The position numbers and the translations under genes were made by a program. Shown one piece after another: positions 1-8,844 of a stretch of DNA of 64,000 nt; position 1 is the first letter of the stretch; the number at the start of each line of letters is the position of its first letter. Origin of the DNA: Streptomyces sp. MspMP-M5 (lineage in GTDB: Bacteria > Actinomycetota > Actinomycetes > Streptomycetales > Streptomycetaceae); assembly GCF_000373585.1 (NCBI RefSeq), contig NZ_KB891940.1:124001-188000 (forward strand). The letters run 5' to 3'. The notes under the pieces were generated by a model that worked only from the letters and a program-made list of their open reading frames with translations, searched no databases and was not told the origin of the DNA.

Positions 1-2
1 AC

Positions 3-734
3 GACTTCCAGGTGGTCCTGGCCCAGCCGGAGCGCGTGGTCACCCCGTTCGGCAACGCCATAATGCGCGAGATGTCCACCTCGTGGCGGGGCGATGCCAA
101 GGGTGCCACCGCGTTCCGCACCTCGGTCCGCGGCTATCTCGACGACCTGACCAAGAAGGTCCATCTGATCCCCAAGTCGGAGGCGACGCTCTCCGGCCGC
201 AGCGCCACGATCCCGGTGACGGTCCAGAACAACCTTCTGCAGGGCGTCAAGGGCCTGACCCTGAAGCTGACCTCGTCGCAGCCCAACCGCCTGGACGTGG
301 GCAAACCGCAGCTGATCAAGGTGGACGGCGGCCACAGCCAGTCGTTCAAGTTCGAGACCACCGCGAACGCCAACGGTCTCGCCTGGGTGACCGCCCAGCT
401 CTACACCTCGGACGGCAAGCCCTACGGTGAGCCGATGACGTTCCGGGTGAACGTCACCGAGATCACCGCCACTGTGATGCTCGTCATCGCCGGCGGCGTC
501 CTGCTGCTCGTGCTCGCCGGCGTCCGGATCTACCTCCAGCGCAAGCGGGCGGCCGCCGAGGACACCGAGGACGAGGAAAACGGCGAGGACAACGGCGGTT
601 CTGCCGCCGAGGACAAGGACGGCGAGGACGGTGGCGCGGCCGGCGACGGCCCCGAGCAGCCGAGTGACCCCGCGCCGGACACCGGATCGGGAAAGTCCGG
701 GCCGTCCGGCTCGGGTGAGAAAGTGGACCGTTGA
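3..734 (+). CDS. DUF6049 family membrane protein, C-terminal part (partial)
   Basis: The reading frame is already open at the left edge, so only the last 243 residues are present. What is visible is an extracytoplasmic beta-rich segment, then one transmembrane helix near residues 155-175 followed by a basic RKR stop-transfer, and an acidic Glu/Asp/Gly-rich cytoplasmic tail of about 60 residues. The position directly before murJ matches the actinobacterial arrangement DUF6049 - murJ - sigM (Rv3909-Rv3911 in Mycobacterium tuberculosis). The family is thought to sit in the cell envelope; its biochemical role is not established. The family call rests mainly on synteny and topology. Confidence 0.75.
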   Translation, partial: DFQVVLAQPERVVTPFGNAIMREMSTSWRGDAKGATAFRTSVRGYLDDLTKKVHLIPKSEATLSGRSATIPVTVQNNLLQGVKGLTLKLTSSQPNRLDVGKPQLIKVDGGHSQSFKFETTANANGLAWVTAQLYTSDGKPYGEPMTFRVNVTEITATVMLVIAGGVLLLVLAGVRIYLQRKRAAAEDTEDEENGEDNGGSAAEDKDGEDGGAAGDGPEQPSDPAPDTGSGKSGPSGSGEKVDR

Positions 735-780
735 TAGACGACGGGGCCGGAGGCCCGGCGACGGATGAGGTGGGGCAGCG

Positions 781-2982
781 ATGAATGCGCCGTATGACGG
801 TGACCGCGGCCGGGGCGCCCATGGCGATCCCTCGGGGGCGGTCCCTCCGACGCCGCCGTCGCCCACGGACCAGGAGCCCTACGTCCAGGACGCCTACCGC
901 AACGATCCGCACCAGGCATCGGCTCCCACGGCCCAGGGCCCGGCCGCCGAGCCCCGCTACGACCGTGCCGCGCCCCCACCTCCCCCGGGCCAGCCCGCGC
1001 ACCCGCTCTACCAGCAGCCGCCCGGCCCCCAGCAGTGGCCCGCGTCGGCACCGGCGGAGCCGCAGGCACCGGCCCACGATCTTTCGTACGGCGACCCCGA
1101 CGCGACGGTGCAGTTCGCCGGCGGCGACGGGCTGATGGCCCAGGGCGCCGACGAACGCCCCGAGCGCGACGCGTTCGCCCACCTCTACCGGGACCAGCAG
1201 CAGCCCTACCAGCCGCCGCACCCCGAGCCGGAGCCCGCGAGCGGGCCGGCGCCCACGCCCGCGACCGGCCCCACGCCGGTGGCGCAGCAGCTCGCCGAGG
1301 AGCCCGAGCCGGAGGCCGCGCCCGTGGCGGCGGCCGGCAAGCAGTCCGGCGGCCGGGCCTCCGGGCTGCTGAAGTCCAGCGCGGTGATGGCCGCCGGCAC
1401 GATGGTCTCCCGGCTCACCGGCTTCGTCCGCTCGGCGCTGATCGTCGCGGCACTCGGCGGCGCGGTGCTCGGCGACTCCTGGCAGGTGGCCTACCAGCTG
1501 CCGACGATGATCTTCATCCTGACCATCGGCGGCGGCCTGAACTCCGTCTTCGTCCCGCAGCTCGTCCGCGCCATGAAGGAGGACGACGACGGCGGCGAGG
1601 CATACGCCAACCGGCTGCTCACCCTCGTCATCGTCGTCCTGGGCGCCCTGACGATACTCGCGGTGTTCGCCGCGCCCCTGCTGGTGAAGCTGGTCTCGTT
1701 CGACATCTCCCGCAATCCGGCGGCCAACGAGGTCGCGGTCGCCTTCACCCGCTACTGCGTGCCCACGATCTTCTTCATGGGCCTGCATGTCGTCATGGGC
1801 CAGATCCTCAACGCCCGTGGCCGCTTCGGCGCGATGATGTGGACCCCGGTCCTCAACAACATCGTCATGATCTCCACCTTCGGCCTGTTCATCTGGGTCT
1901 ACGGCACGGCGAAGACCTCCCACATCGGCGTCACCACGATCCCCGACGAGGGCATCCGCCTGCTCGGCATCGGCACCCTCCTGGGCCTGGTGGTCCAGGC
2001 GCTGGCGATGATCCCGTATCTGCGCGACGCCGACTTCAAGCTGCGGCTCCGGTTCGACTGGCGCGGCCACGGCCTGGGCAAGGCCGCCAAGCTCGCCAAG
2101 TGGACGGTGCTGTTCGTCCTCGCCAACCAAGCAGGGGTCCTGGTCGTCACCCAGCTCTCCACCTGGGCCGGAAACACCGCCGACCGGCAGGGCCACCCGG
2201 GCACCGGTTTCATCTCCTACGCCAGCGCCCAGCTGATCTGGAACATGCCGCAGGCGATCATCACCGTCTCGGTCATGGCCGCACTGCTGCCGCGGCTCGC
2301 CCGCTCCGCGCACGACGGCGACACCGGTGCCGTCCGGGACGACATGTCCCAGGGCCTGCGCACCTCGGCCGTGGCCATCGTCCCGATCTCGTTCGGGTTC
2401 CTCTCCCTCGGCATCCCGCTGTGCACGCTGGTCTACGGTTCGTCCGGCGCCGGCATCCCCATGGGCTACATGCTGATGGCCTTCGGCGTGGGCCTGATCC
2501 CGTTCTCGGTGCAGTACGTCGTCCTGCGCGCCTTCTACGCGTACGAGGACACCCGCACCCCCTTCTACAACACGGTGATCGTCGCCGGCGTCAACGCCGC
2601 GGCCTCCGCCCTCTGCTTCCTCGTCCTGCCCGCCCAGTGGGCCGTGGTGGGCATGGCGGCGTCCTACGGCCTCGCCTACGTCATCGGCGTCGGCGTCGCC
2701 TGGCGCCGCCTGAGCAAGCGGATGGGCGGCGACCTGGACACCGCGCACGTGGTGCGGACCTACGCGCGACTGGCCGGCGCCAGCATCCCGGCCACGATCA
2801 TCTCCGGCGGCCTGGTGTTCGTCCTGATGCGGGCTCTCGGCACCGGGTTCGTCGGCTCGCTCGCGGCGCTCATCGGCGGCGCCGCCGCACTTCTGGCCGT
2901 CTTCTACCTCGCCGCCCGAAAGATGCGGATCGAGGAGCTGAACGCGCTGGTCGGCATGGTCAGGTCCAAGCTGGGACGCTGA
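781..2982 (+). CDS. murJ: MurJ/MviN lipid II flippase
   Basis: A 733-residue polytopic membrane protein. Residues 1 to about 190 are a low-complexity Pro/Gln/Ala/Glu-rich cytoplasmic extension typical of Streptomyces MurJ. From about residue 195 the MOP-superfamily core begins with the motif MAAGTMVSRLTGFVRS, followed by some 14 hydrophobic helices. MurJ flips the peptidoglycan precursor lipid II across the cytoplasmic membrane. The start ATG follows the GGGGCAGCG region by a normal distance. The pseudokinase gene follows by 107 bases. In Mycobacterium the flippase and pseudokinase are one polypeptide (Rv3910); here they are separate genes. Confidence 0.95.
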   Translation: MNAPYDGDRGRGAHGDPSGAVPPTPPSPTDQEPYVQDAYRNDPHQASAPTAQGPAAEPRYDRAAPPPPPGQPAHPLYQQPPGPQQWPASAPAEPQAPAHDLSYGDPDATVQFAGGDGLMAQGADERPERDAFAHLYRDQQQPYQPPHPEPEPASGPAPTPATGPTPVAQQLAEEPEPEAAPVAAAGKQSGGRASGLLKSSAVMAAGTMVSRLTGFVRSALIVAALGGAVLGDSWQVAYQLPTMIFILTIGGGLNSVFVPQLVRAMKEDDDGGEAYANRLLTLVIVVLGALTILAVFAAPLLVKLVSFDISRNPAANEVAVAFTRYCVPTIFFMGLHVVMGQILNARGRFGAMMWTPVLNNIVMISTFGLFIWVYGTAKTSHIGVTTIPDEGIRLLGIGTLLGLVVQALAMIPYLRDADFKLRLRFDWRGHGLGKAAKLAKWTVLFVLANQAGVLVVTQLSTWAGNTADRQGHPGTGFISYASAQLIWNMPQAIITVSVMAALLPRLARSAHDGDTGAVRDDMSQGLRTSAVAIVPISFGFLSLGIPLCTLVYGSSGAGIPMGYMLMAFGVGLIPFSVQYVVLRAFYAYEDTRTPFYNTVIVAGVNAAASALCFLVLPAQWAVVGMAASYGLAYVIGVGVAWRRLSKRMGGDLDTAHVVRTYARLAGASIPATIISGGLVFVLMRALGTGFVGSLAALIGGAAALLAVFYLAARKMRIEELNALVGMVRSKLGR

Positions 2983-3089
2983 TCGGGCACAACCATCGAC
3001 TGCCACCGTGTGTCGTGCATAGTGGCGGACTGTGGGCACAATTGTCTTGGCTCATTGAGCCTGCAACGGATGGGGAGGCAGGAACGACG

Positions 3090-4790
3090 GTGGCGGAACG
3101 GAGCACGGCTGCCGTCGACGTGGCCGACACGAGCGGCGAGGAGCCGCTGACCGCCAAGGCGGGGCGGGCCACGGACGACGGTGCGGAGGCCGAGAAGGTA
3201 TCCGGCAAGGAAAAGGACGCCGCACGCACCGAAGGCAACGGTGCCGAGGCAACCGATCCCAAGCCTCCGGAACTCCACAGCGGCCATAAGCTCGCCAGAC
3301 GTTACCGACTTGAGGAGTGCGTCACCCGTCTGGACGGATTCAGCAGCTGGCGCGCGGTCGACGAAAAGCTCCGCCGGGCCGTCGGCGTCCACGTCCTGCC
3401 CGCCGACCACCCCCGTGCCCGCCCGGTGCTCTCGGCCGCCCGCGCCTCGGCGCTCCTCGGCGATCCCCGCTTCGTCCAGGTCCTCGACGCCGTCGAGGAC
3501 AACGACCTGGTCTACGTCGTCCACGAATGGCTGCCGGACGCCACCGAGCTGGCCACGGTCCTCGCCAACGGTCCGCTCGAGCCCCACGACGCCTACCAGC
3601 TCGTCAGCCAGGTCTCCCAGGCCATGGCCGCCGCCCACCGCGAGGGCCTGTCCCATCTGCGGCTCACCCCCAGCTCGGTGCTGCGCACGGAGTCCGGTCA
3701 GTACCGCATCCGCGGCCTCGCGGTCATGGCGGCGCTCCGCGGCATCACCTGCGACCACCCGCAGCGCACGGACACCGAGGCGATCGGCGCACTGCTGTAC
3801 GCCGCCCTCACCCAGCGCTGGCCGTACGAGAACGACGCCTACGGCCTCACCGGCCTACCCAAGGGCGTCGGGCTGATCGCACCCGACCAGGTCCGCGCGG
3901 GCGTGCATCGTGGCCTCTCCGAGCTCGCCATGCGAGCCCTGGTCAACGACGGGGCCACCGCCTCCCGCCAGGAGCCGCCGTGCACCACGCCGGAGGAACT
4001 GGCCAAGGCGGTCGCCGCCATCCCGCGCATCCGTCCACCGGAGACGGCCTTCTCCACCCCGCCGCCGTATCAGCGGACGGGCTTCCAGCAGGGCTCCTAC
4101 GCCCAGTCGGTCAAGGCGACGCAGCCCGTCCCCGCGCCGCCGCCCCCGCTCCAGAGCCGCACCGGCAAGGCGCTGAAGTGGTCCGTCTCCGCGCTGCTGA
4201 TCGCGGCGCTGGGCCTGGGCAGCTGGCAGCTGGCCGACACCCTGCTGAAGTGGGAGAACGACCACGACGGCACCCAGAACTCGCAGCCCTCCGGTGGCAA
4301 CGCCAAGAAGTCCGAGGGTAAGGCGCTCAAGATCGTGAACGCCGACGAGTACTACCCGGACGGCCAGCCGCAGCACCCCGACCAGGCGCGGGCCACCTAC
4401 GACGGCGACCCCGCGACGTACTGGCGCAGCAAGAGCTACCGCGAGGGCCCCGACCTGAACCCGGCCTTCAAGAAGGGCGTCGGGCTGGTCTACGACCTCG
4501 GTTCGGAGCAGCAGATAAGCAGCGCCTCCATCGGCCTGCACTACGTAGGCGACCACACGACGGTGACGCTCTACGCCGCTGACTCCATGTCCCCGTCCGC
4601 GCCGCTGAGCTCCATGCGTGAGCTCGGTACGGCCAAGACGTCGGGGAGCACCGCCAAGGTCACGCTGAAGACACCGGCGAAGGCACGCTATGTCGTCGTG
4701 TGGATCACTGCGATGCCCGAGTCGCCGGCGGACACCTACAGCGGCGCCGGCTACAAGCAGGGCGTAACGGAGGTCTCCTTCACCAGCTGA
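3090..4790 (+). CDS. Membrane-anchored pseudokinase (MurJ partner type)
   Basis: A 566-residue protein starting at GTG, 8 bases behind a GGAGG-like ribosome site; the frame runs open far upstream but has no other supported start. Residues about 65-305 have a Ser/Thr-kinase-like fold, but the catalytic motifs are missing: the HRD loop reads HLRLTPSSVL with no Asp, no DFG is seen, and no glycine-rich P-loop is evident. A Pro-rich linker leads to one transmembrane helix near residues 360-385. The outer domain (about 420-566) looks like a discoidin-type beta sandwich. This layout matches the C-terminal half of mycobacterial MviN, where the pseudokinase recruits an FHA protein to regulate peptidoglycan synthesis. 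I infer a regulatory, non-catalytic role. Confidence 0.8.
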   Translation: MAERSTAAVDVADTSGEEPLTAKAGRATDDGAEAEKVSGKEKDAARTEGNGAEATDPKPPELHSGHKLARRYRLEECVTRLDGFSSWRAVDEKLRRAVGVHVLPADHPRARPVLSAARASALLGDPRFVQVLDAVEDNDLVYVVHEWLPDATELATVLANGPLEPHDAYQLVSQVSQAMAAAHREGLSHLRLTPSSVLRTESGQYRIRGLAVMAALRGITCDHPQRTDTEAIGALLYAALTQRWPYENDAYGLTGLPKGVGLIAPDQVRAGVHRGLSELAMRALVNDGATASRQEPPCTTPEELAKAVAAIPRIRPPETAFSTPPPYQRTGFQQGSYAQSVKATQPVPAPPPPLQSRTGKALKWSVSALLIAALGLGSWQLADTLLKWENDHDGTQNSQPSGGNAKKSEGKALKIVNADEYYPDGQPQHPDQARATYDGDPATYWRSKSYREGPDLNPAFKKGVGLVYDLGSEQQISSASIGLHYVGDHTTVTLYAADSMSPSAPLSSMRELGTAKTSGSTAKVTLKTPAKARYVVVWITAMPESPADTYSGAGYKQGVTEVSFTS

Positions 4791-4808
4791 GCACGCTGCC
4801 GTCCGGGA

Positions 4809-4858
4809 GGGCGTGGCACGAGGACGACCGACCATCGGTCGGTACGCGTGCCACGCCC
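4809..4858 (+). terminator. Nested hairpin terminator after the pseudokinase gene
   Basis: Perfect 12-base arms at 4809-4820 and 4847-4858 enclose a second 7-base-pair stem (4827-4833 / 4837-4843). There is no clear T tract, as is common in high-GC actinobacteria. It separates the murJ unit from sigM. Confidence 0.7.
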
Positions 4859-4970
4859 ATTGATCTACCGAGATCGTTCACGGTCCGCGAGGTGGCTTTC
4901 CCAGCATTTACTTTCCTCACCCGGCGGGCTTCAATGGGACCGAGATCAGGCAGCTACGGCCGGGGGGCCC

Positions 4971-5666
4971 GTGTCCACCGACAGCGACAAGGCTTCGACA
5001 CCAACCGACGCTGATCTCCTCGCCCTGCACGTAAAGGGCGACCCCGACGCGTTCGGGGAGATCGTCCGTCGTCACCGTGACCGGCTGTGGGCGGTGGCCT
5101 TACGCACCCTCGGCGATCGCGAAGAAGCCGCCGACGCCGTGCAGGACGCACTGGTCTCCGCCTACCGCGCCGCACACTCCTTCCGCGGCCAGTCCGCCGT
5201 GACGACCTGGCTGCACCGCATCACGGTCAATGCCTGTCTGGACCGCGCCCGCAAGGCCGCCTCACGACGCACCTCCCCGGTCGCCGAGACCGAGCGCCTG
5301 GAGCAGCTTCTCGATCCCGAGGAGTCCGCAGCGCTCCCGGCCGAGCGCGAGGACCTGCACCGGGAACTGCTCAGGGCGCTGCGCACCTTGCCCGAGGAAC
5401 AGCGAGCCGCGCTCGTGCTCGTCGATATGCAGGGATATTCCGTCGCGGAGGCCGCCGACATCCTCGACGTCCCGACCGGCACGGTGAAAAGCCGGTGCTC
5501 ACGCGGACGAGCTCGCCTCCTGCCCTTGGTCACCCATCTGCGCGGCGACGGCGGGGGTAGCAATCCCACGAGCGGGGGAAGGAACCCGGCGCAGGGGACA
5601 TCCGTCCCACCGACGGCAGGACCGAAGGGCACAGGTGCCGTGAAGGGCGGAGGTGGGCGAGCGTGA
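4971..5666 (+). CDS. sigM: ECF RNA polymerase sigma factor, SigM family
   Basis: A 231-residue group 4 sigma factor. Region 2 (about residues 15-80) contains DPDAFGEIVRRHRDRLW and the RTLGDREEAADAVQDALVSAYRA core-binding helix. Region 4 (about 125-185) ends in a helix-turn-helix with GYSVAEAADILDVPTGTVKSR. The frame is open from 4848, but the GTG at 4971 gives the normal ECF N-terminus (STDSDKAS...). The stop overlaps the anti-sigma start (GTGA), implying translational coupling. Synteny with Mycobacterium (sigM - anti-sigma - trxB - trxC) supports the name. Confidence 0.9.
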   Translation: MSTDSDKASTPTDADLLALHVKGDPDAFGEIVRRHRDRLWAVALRTLGDREEAADAVQDALVSAYRAAHSFRGQSAVTTWLHRITVNACLDRARKAASRRTSPVAETERLEQLLDPEESAALPAEREDLHRELLRALRTLPEEQRAALVLVDMQGYSVAEAADILDVPTGTVKSRCSRGRARLLPLVTHLRGDGGGSNPTSGGRNPAQGTSVPPTAGPKGTGAVKGGGGRA

Positions 5667-6649
5667 CGTCGACGACCGGCGCAGGCGAGCACCCGGAGGT
5701 TTCCGAGATCTCCGATCTCACGGACGGGCTGCTCTCCCCCTCACGTATCGCGGATCTGCGGAATCATCTGGCCGGATGCGCGCTGTGCGAAGACGTTCGT
5801 GCGTCCCTGGAAGAAATCCGCGGGCTTCTCGGTACGCTCCCCGGCACGACGCGGATGCCCGCCGACGTCGCGGAACGCATCGATGCGGCCCTTGCCGCCG
5901 AGGCCCTGCTGGACTCCACTGCCGCCGAGGGCGAGCCGCTCGTTTCACGTGAAACATCGCCCTCCCTCGGCTCGGTTTCACGTGACACATCGCCGAGCCC
6001 CGCTGCTGTTTCACGTGAAACATCGACCGCGCCAACCTCTGTTTCACGTGAAACCAGAGTCCAGCCGCCGCACCGTGCGGCTTCCGCCTCGCCGGCGGGG
6101 CGGGCCCGTGGCGCTTCCGGACCGGGCCATCAGGCGCCGGGCGGCCGCCCGTCCCGGTCACGACGGTGGCCCCGGGTCCTTCTCGGCACGGCGGCCGCTG
6201 CGGCGGTGCTCGCAGTGGGCGGTCTGCTCCTCCAGAACTCCGGCACCAGTGGCGTTCAGGCCACAAAGCCGGAGAGCGGCCCTGCCGCGAGCGGGGGCAC
6301 CTCCTCGCGCCTGACCGCCGCGACGCTTGGAGCAGACGTCCACAAGTTGCTGGCCACAAAGAAGACGCACCACATTCCGGAGATCGGCACGCGCAGCTCT
6401 CCCGAGACTCCGCTGCGGGGCAAGCCTGACGCCGTCCCGTCGTGTGTGCGTCAGGGCATCGGCCGCACCGAGACGCCGCTGGTCTCCAGCCACCGTACCT
6501 ATGAGGGCAAGGACACATTCCTGGTCGTGCTGCCGCACCCGTCCGACCCCAAGAGCGTCTCCGCCTACGTCGTCACTGCCTCGTGTGCCTCGGCTACTCC
6601 GCCGGCTCCCGGGAAGGTCCTGCTGACCCACTCGTACCCGCGAGACTGA
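5663..6649 (+). CDS. Anti-sigma-M factor, zinc-finger type, carrying in-frame parS sites
   Basis: A 328-residue single-pass membrane protein that overlaps the sigM stop by four bases. Residues 1-55 have the ZAS-type motif HLAGCALC (HxxxCxxC) that would hold the sigma factor. A transmembrane helix lies near residues 170-190 (VLLGTAAAAAVLAVGGLLLQ), and an outer domain of about 130 residues follows. The linker at residues 94-131 is odd: four short VSRET/VSRDT repeats. Each is translated from a parS or near-parS sequence, so the linker seems shaped by the DNA sites. The expected function is to sequester SigM until an envelope or redox signal is sensed. Confidence 0.85.
   Translation: MTSTTGAGEHPEVSEISDLTDGLLSPSRIADLRNHLAGCALCEDVRASLEEIRGLLGTLPGTTRMPADVAERIDAALAAEALLDSTAAEGEPLVSRETSPSLGSVSRDTSPSPAAVSRETSTAPTSVSRETRVQPPHRAASASPAGRARGASGPGHQAPGGRPSRSRRWPRVLLGTAAAAAVLAVGGLLLQNSGTSGVQATKPESGPAASGGTSSRLTAATLGADVHKLLATKKTHHIPEIGTRSSPETPLRGKPDAVPSCVRQGIGRTETPLVSSHRTYEGKDTFLVVLPHPSDPKSVSAYVVTASCASATPPAPGKVLLTHSYPRD
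5942..5955. promoter_or_regulatory. parS site inside the anti-sigma gene
   Basis: Perfect 14-base palindrome GTTTCACGTGAAAC, the ParB-binding site. It is translated in frame as part of VSRET. Confidence 0.93.
5975..5988. promoter_or_regulatory. Degenerate parS site (one mismatch)
   Basis: GTTTCACGTGACAC: one base differs from the palindrome. It encodes VSRDT and keeps the spacing of the neighbouring intact sites. Confidence 0.6.
6008..6021. promoter_or_regulatory. parS site inside the anti-sigma gene
   Basis: Perfect GTTTCACGTGAAAC, in frame as VSRET. It is 33 bases before the next perfect site. Confidence 0.93.
6041..6054. promoter_or_regulatory. parS site inside the anti-sigma gene
   Basis: Perfect GTTTCACGTGAAAC, in frame as VSRET. 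It is the last of the cluster of four in this gene. Confidence 0.93.
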
Positions 6650-6676
6650 ACGGCGACAGGTCCGCTGTGGCACTCC

Positions 6677-6703
6677 GGGAATGCTCGCCCCTTAGGATCC
6701 GTT
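6677..6703 (+). promoter_or_regulatory. Sigma-R-type (disulfide stress) promoter of trxBA
   Basis: GGGAAT at 6677-6682 and GTT at 6701-6703 are separated by exactly 18 bases. This is the consensus GGGAAT-N18-GTT of Streptomyces sigma-R promoters, and trxBA is a known member of that regulon. The GTG start of trxB lies 59 bases downstream of the GTT. Confidence 0.8.
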
Positions 6704-6762
6704 GGGTGGGGTGAGAGTTCCGAGACCCCAGCAAGCCGTCGGCAGAGACAAGGAAGACACCC

Positions 6763-7737
6763 GTGAGCGACGTCCGCAACGTGATCATCATCGGCTCCGG
6801 GCCCGCGGGCTACACCGCAGCGCTCTACACCGCCCGCGCGTCCCTGAAGCCGCTCGTCTTCGAAGGCGCCGTCACCGCCGGCGGTGCGCTGATGAACACC
6901 ACCGATGTGGAGAACTTCCCCGGCTTCCGCGACGGCATCATGGGTCCGGACCTGATGGACAACATGCGCGCCCAGGCCGAGCGCTTCGGCGCCGAGCTGG
7001 TGCCGGACGACATCCTCTCGGTCGACCTCAGCGAGGAGATCAAGACCGTCACCGACACCACGGGCGCCGTGCACCGCGCCAAGACGGTCATCGTCGCCAC
7101 CGGCTCCCAGCACCGCAAGCTCGGCCTCCCGCGCGAGGACGAACTGTCCGGCCGTGGCGTCTCCTGGTGCGCGACCTGTGACGGGTTCTTCTTCAAGGAC
7201 CAGGACATCGCAGTGATCGGCGGTGGCGACACCGCGATGGAGGAGGCCACCTTCCTCTCGCGCTTCGCCAAGTCCGTGACGATCGTCCACCGCCGCGACA
7301 CCCTGCGCGCCAGCAAGGCGATGCAGGAGCGTGCCTTCGCCGACCCGAAGATCAAGTTCGTGTGGGACAGCGAGGTCGCCGAGATCCACGGCGAGAACAA
7401 GCTCTCCGGCCTGACGCTGCGCAACGTCAAGACGGGCGAGACCTCCGAGCTTCCGGTCACCGGCCTCTTCATCGCGATCGGCCACGACCCGCGGACCGAG
7501 CTGTTCAAGGGCCAGCTGAACCTCGACGACGAGGGTTACCTCAAGGTCGATGCGCCCAGCACCCGGACGAACCTGTCAGGCGTCTTCGCCGCCGGCGACG
7601 TCGTCGACCACACCTACCGTCAGGCGATCACCGCCGCCGGCACGGGCTGCTCCGCCGCCCTCGACGCCGAGCGGTTCCTCGCGGCTCTCTCGGACGGCGA
7701 GGCCACGGCCGAGCCGGAGAAGACCCCTTCCGCCTGA
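6763..7737 (+). CDS. trxB: Thioredoxin reductase (NADPH, FAD)
   Basis: A 324-residue cytoplasmic flavoenzyme that passes electrons from NADPH to thioredoxin. The FAD-binding motif GSGPAGYTAA is near residues 11-20. The redox pair is in WCATCDG near residue 138, and the NADPH motif GGGDTAMEE is near residue 156. The C-terminal FAD motif GVFAAGDVVD is near residue 275. Length is normal for the low-molecular-weight class. The thioredoxin gene follows by 51 bases in the same transcription unit, behind a sigma-R-type promoter. Confidence 0.97.
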   Translation: MSDVRNVIIIGSGPAGYTAALYTARASLKPLVFEGAVTAGGALMNTTDVENFPGFRDGIMGPDLMDNMRAQAERFGAELVPDDILSVDLSEEIKTVTDTTGAVHRAKTVIVATGSQHRKLGLPREDELSGRGVSWCATCDGFFFKDQDIAVIGGGDTAMEEATFLSRFAKSVTIVHRRDTLRASKAMQERAFADPKIKFVWDSEVAEIHGENKLSGLTLRNVKTGETSELPVTGLFIAIGHDPRTELFKGQLNLDDEGYLKVDAPSTRTNLSGVFAAGDVVDHTYRQAITAAGTGCSAALDAERFLAALSDGEATAEPEKTPSA

Positions 7738-7788
7738 CCCGCACACCCGAGCTTTCCCACTCTGACCCACCCCAATAAGGAGATTGCC

Positions 7789-8115
<327 letters not shown>

Positions 8116-8128
8116 GGCACGCCGTCAC

Positions 8129-8142
8129 GTTTCACGTGAAAC
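8129..8142. promoter_or_regulatory. parS site after trxA
   Basis: Perfect GTTTCACGTGAAAC in the convergent gap between trxA and the GNAT gene. Confidence 0.93.
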
Positions 8143-8172
8143 ATGGCCCGCTCCCTTCGTGGGGGCGGGCCT

Positions 8173-8186
8173 GTTTCACGTGAAAC
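8173..8186. promoter_or_regulatory. parS site after trxA
   Basis: Perfect GTTTCACGTGAAAC. It is the second of three within 82 bases. Confidence 0.93.
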
Positions 8187-8196
8187 ACTCGGCCAT

Positions 8197-8210
8197 GTTT
8201 CACGTGAAAC
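8197..8210. promoter_or_regulatory. parS site after trxA, extended palindrome
   Basis: Perfect GTTTCACGTGAAAC. The symmetry extends five bases on both sides (8192-8215), so it could also fold as a hairpin on a transcript of either strand. Confidence 0.93.
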
Positions 8211-8226
8211 ATGGCGGCGGTCCGTC

Positions 8227-8844
8227 TCACAACGGCCGGAGCGCGGGCTCCTTCTGAACGGCTCCCAGCAGACGGTCCAGCGCAAGCTCCACGTCTTCCT
8301 TCCACGAGATCGTGGTCCGCAGTTCAAGGCGCAGCCGCGGAAAACGTGGATGCGGGCGGACTGTCTTGAAGCCCACCGCCAGAAGGTGCTCGGCGGGCAG
8401 CACACACGCCGGCTCGGTCCAGCGGGCATCGCCGAACGCCTCGATGGCCTTGAAGCCGCGCTGGATGAGATCCTTCGCCACTGTCTGGACCATCACCCGG
8501 CCCAGCCCCTGCCCCTGGAAACCAGGAGTCAGCCACGCCGTCAGCAACTGCACCGCATCCGGCGACACCGGGCTGGTGGGAAAAGCCGTCGAGCGCGGGA
8601 CATACGCAGGCGGGGCGTACATGACGAAGCCGGCCGGCACATCGTCGACATAGACAACGCGCCCACAGGATCCCCACTCCAGCAGGACCGCCGAGATCCA
8701 GGCTTCCTTCTCCAGCTCGGGACGCCCCGCTTTTACCGCGGTTTCGCCACTGACGGGGTCGAGCTCCCAGAACACGCAGGAGCGGCAGCGCTTGGGGAGA
8801 TCTGGAAGGTTGTCCAGTGTGAGCGGTACGAGCCGACGGCCCAT
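8227..8844 (-). CDS. GNAT-family N-acetyltransferase
   Basis: A 205-residue protein. The N-terminus MGRRLVPLTLDNLPDLPKRC and the CVFWELDP segment are typical of the GNAT protein found beside parAB in actinobacteria (the Rv3916c position). The acetyl-CoA-binding loop is GFQGQGLGRVMVQ near residue 118. The frame is open up to 9054, but the ATG at 8844 has a GAGGACC ribosome site and gives the family N-terminus. It overlaps the end of a small upstream reading frame. The acceptor substrate is unknown. Confidence 0.85.
   Translation of the reverse strand: MGRRLVPLTLDNLPDLPKRCRSCVFWELDPVSGETAVKAGRPELEKEAWISAVLLEWGSCGRVVYVDDVPAGFVMYAPPAYVPRSTAFPTSPVSPDAVQLLTAWLTPGFQGQGLGRVMVQTVAKDLIQRGFKAIEAFGDARWTEPACVLPAEHLLAVGFKTVRPHPRFPRLRLELRTTISWKEDVELALDRLLGAVQKEPALRPL

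Noticed and set aside
484..3039. 851-residue open frame on the minus strand opposite murJ
   Set aside because: Its composition is Arg/Gly/Asp-repetitive, as expected from the shadow of a high-GC gene; murJ on the other strand has clear homology and codon structure.
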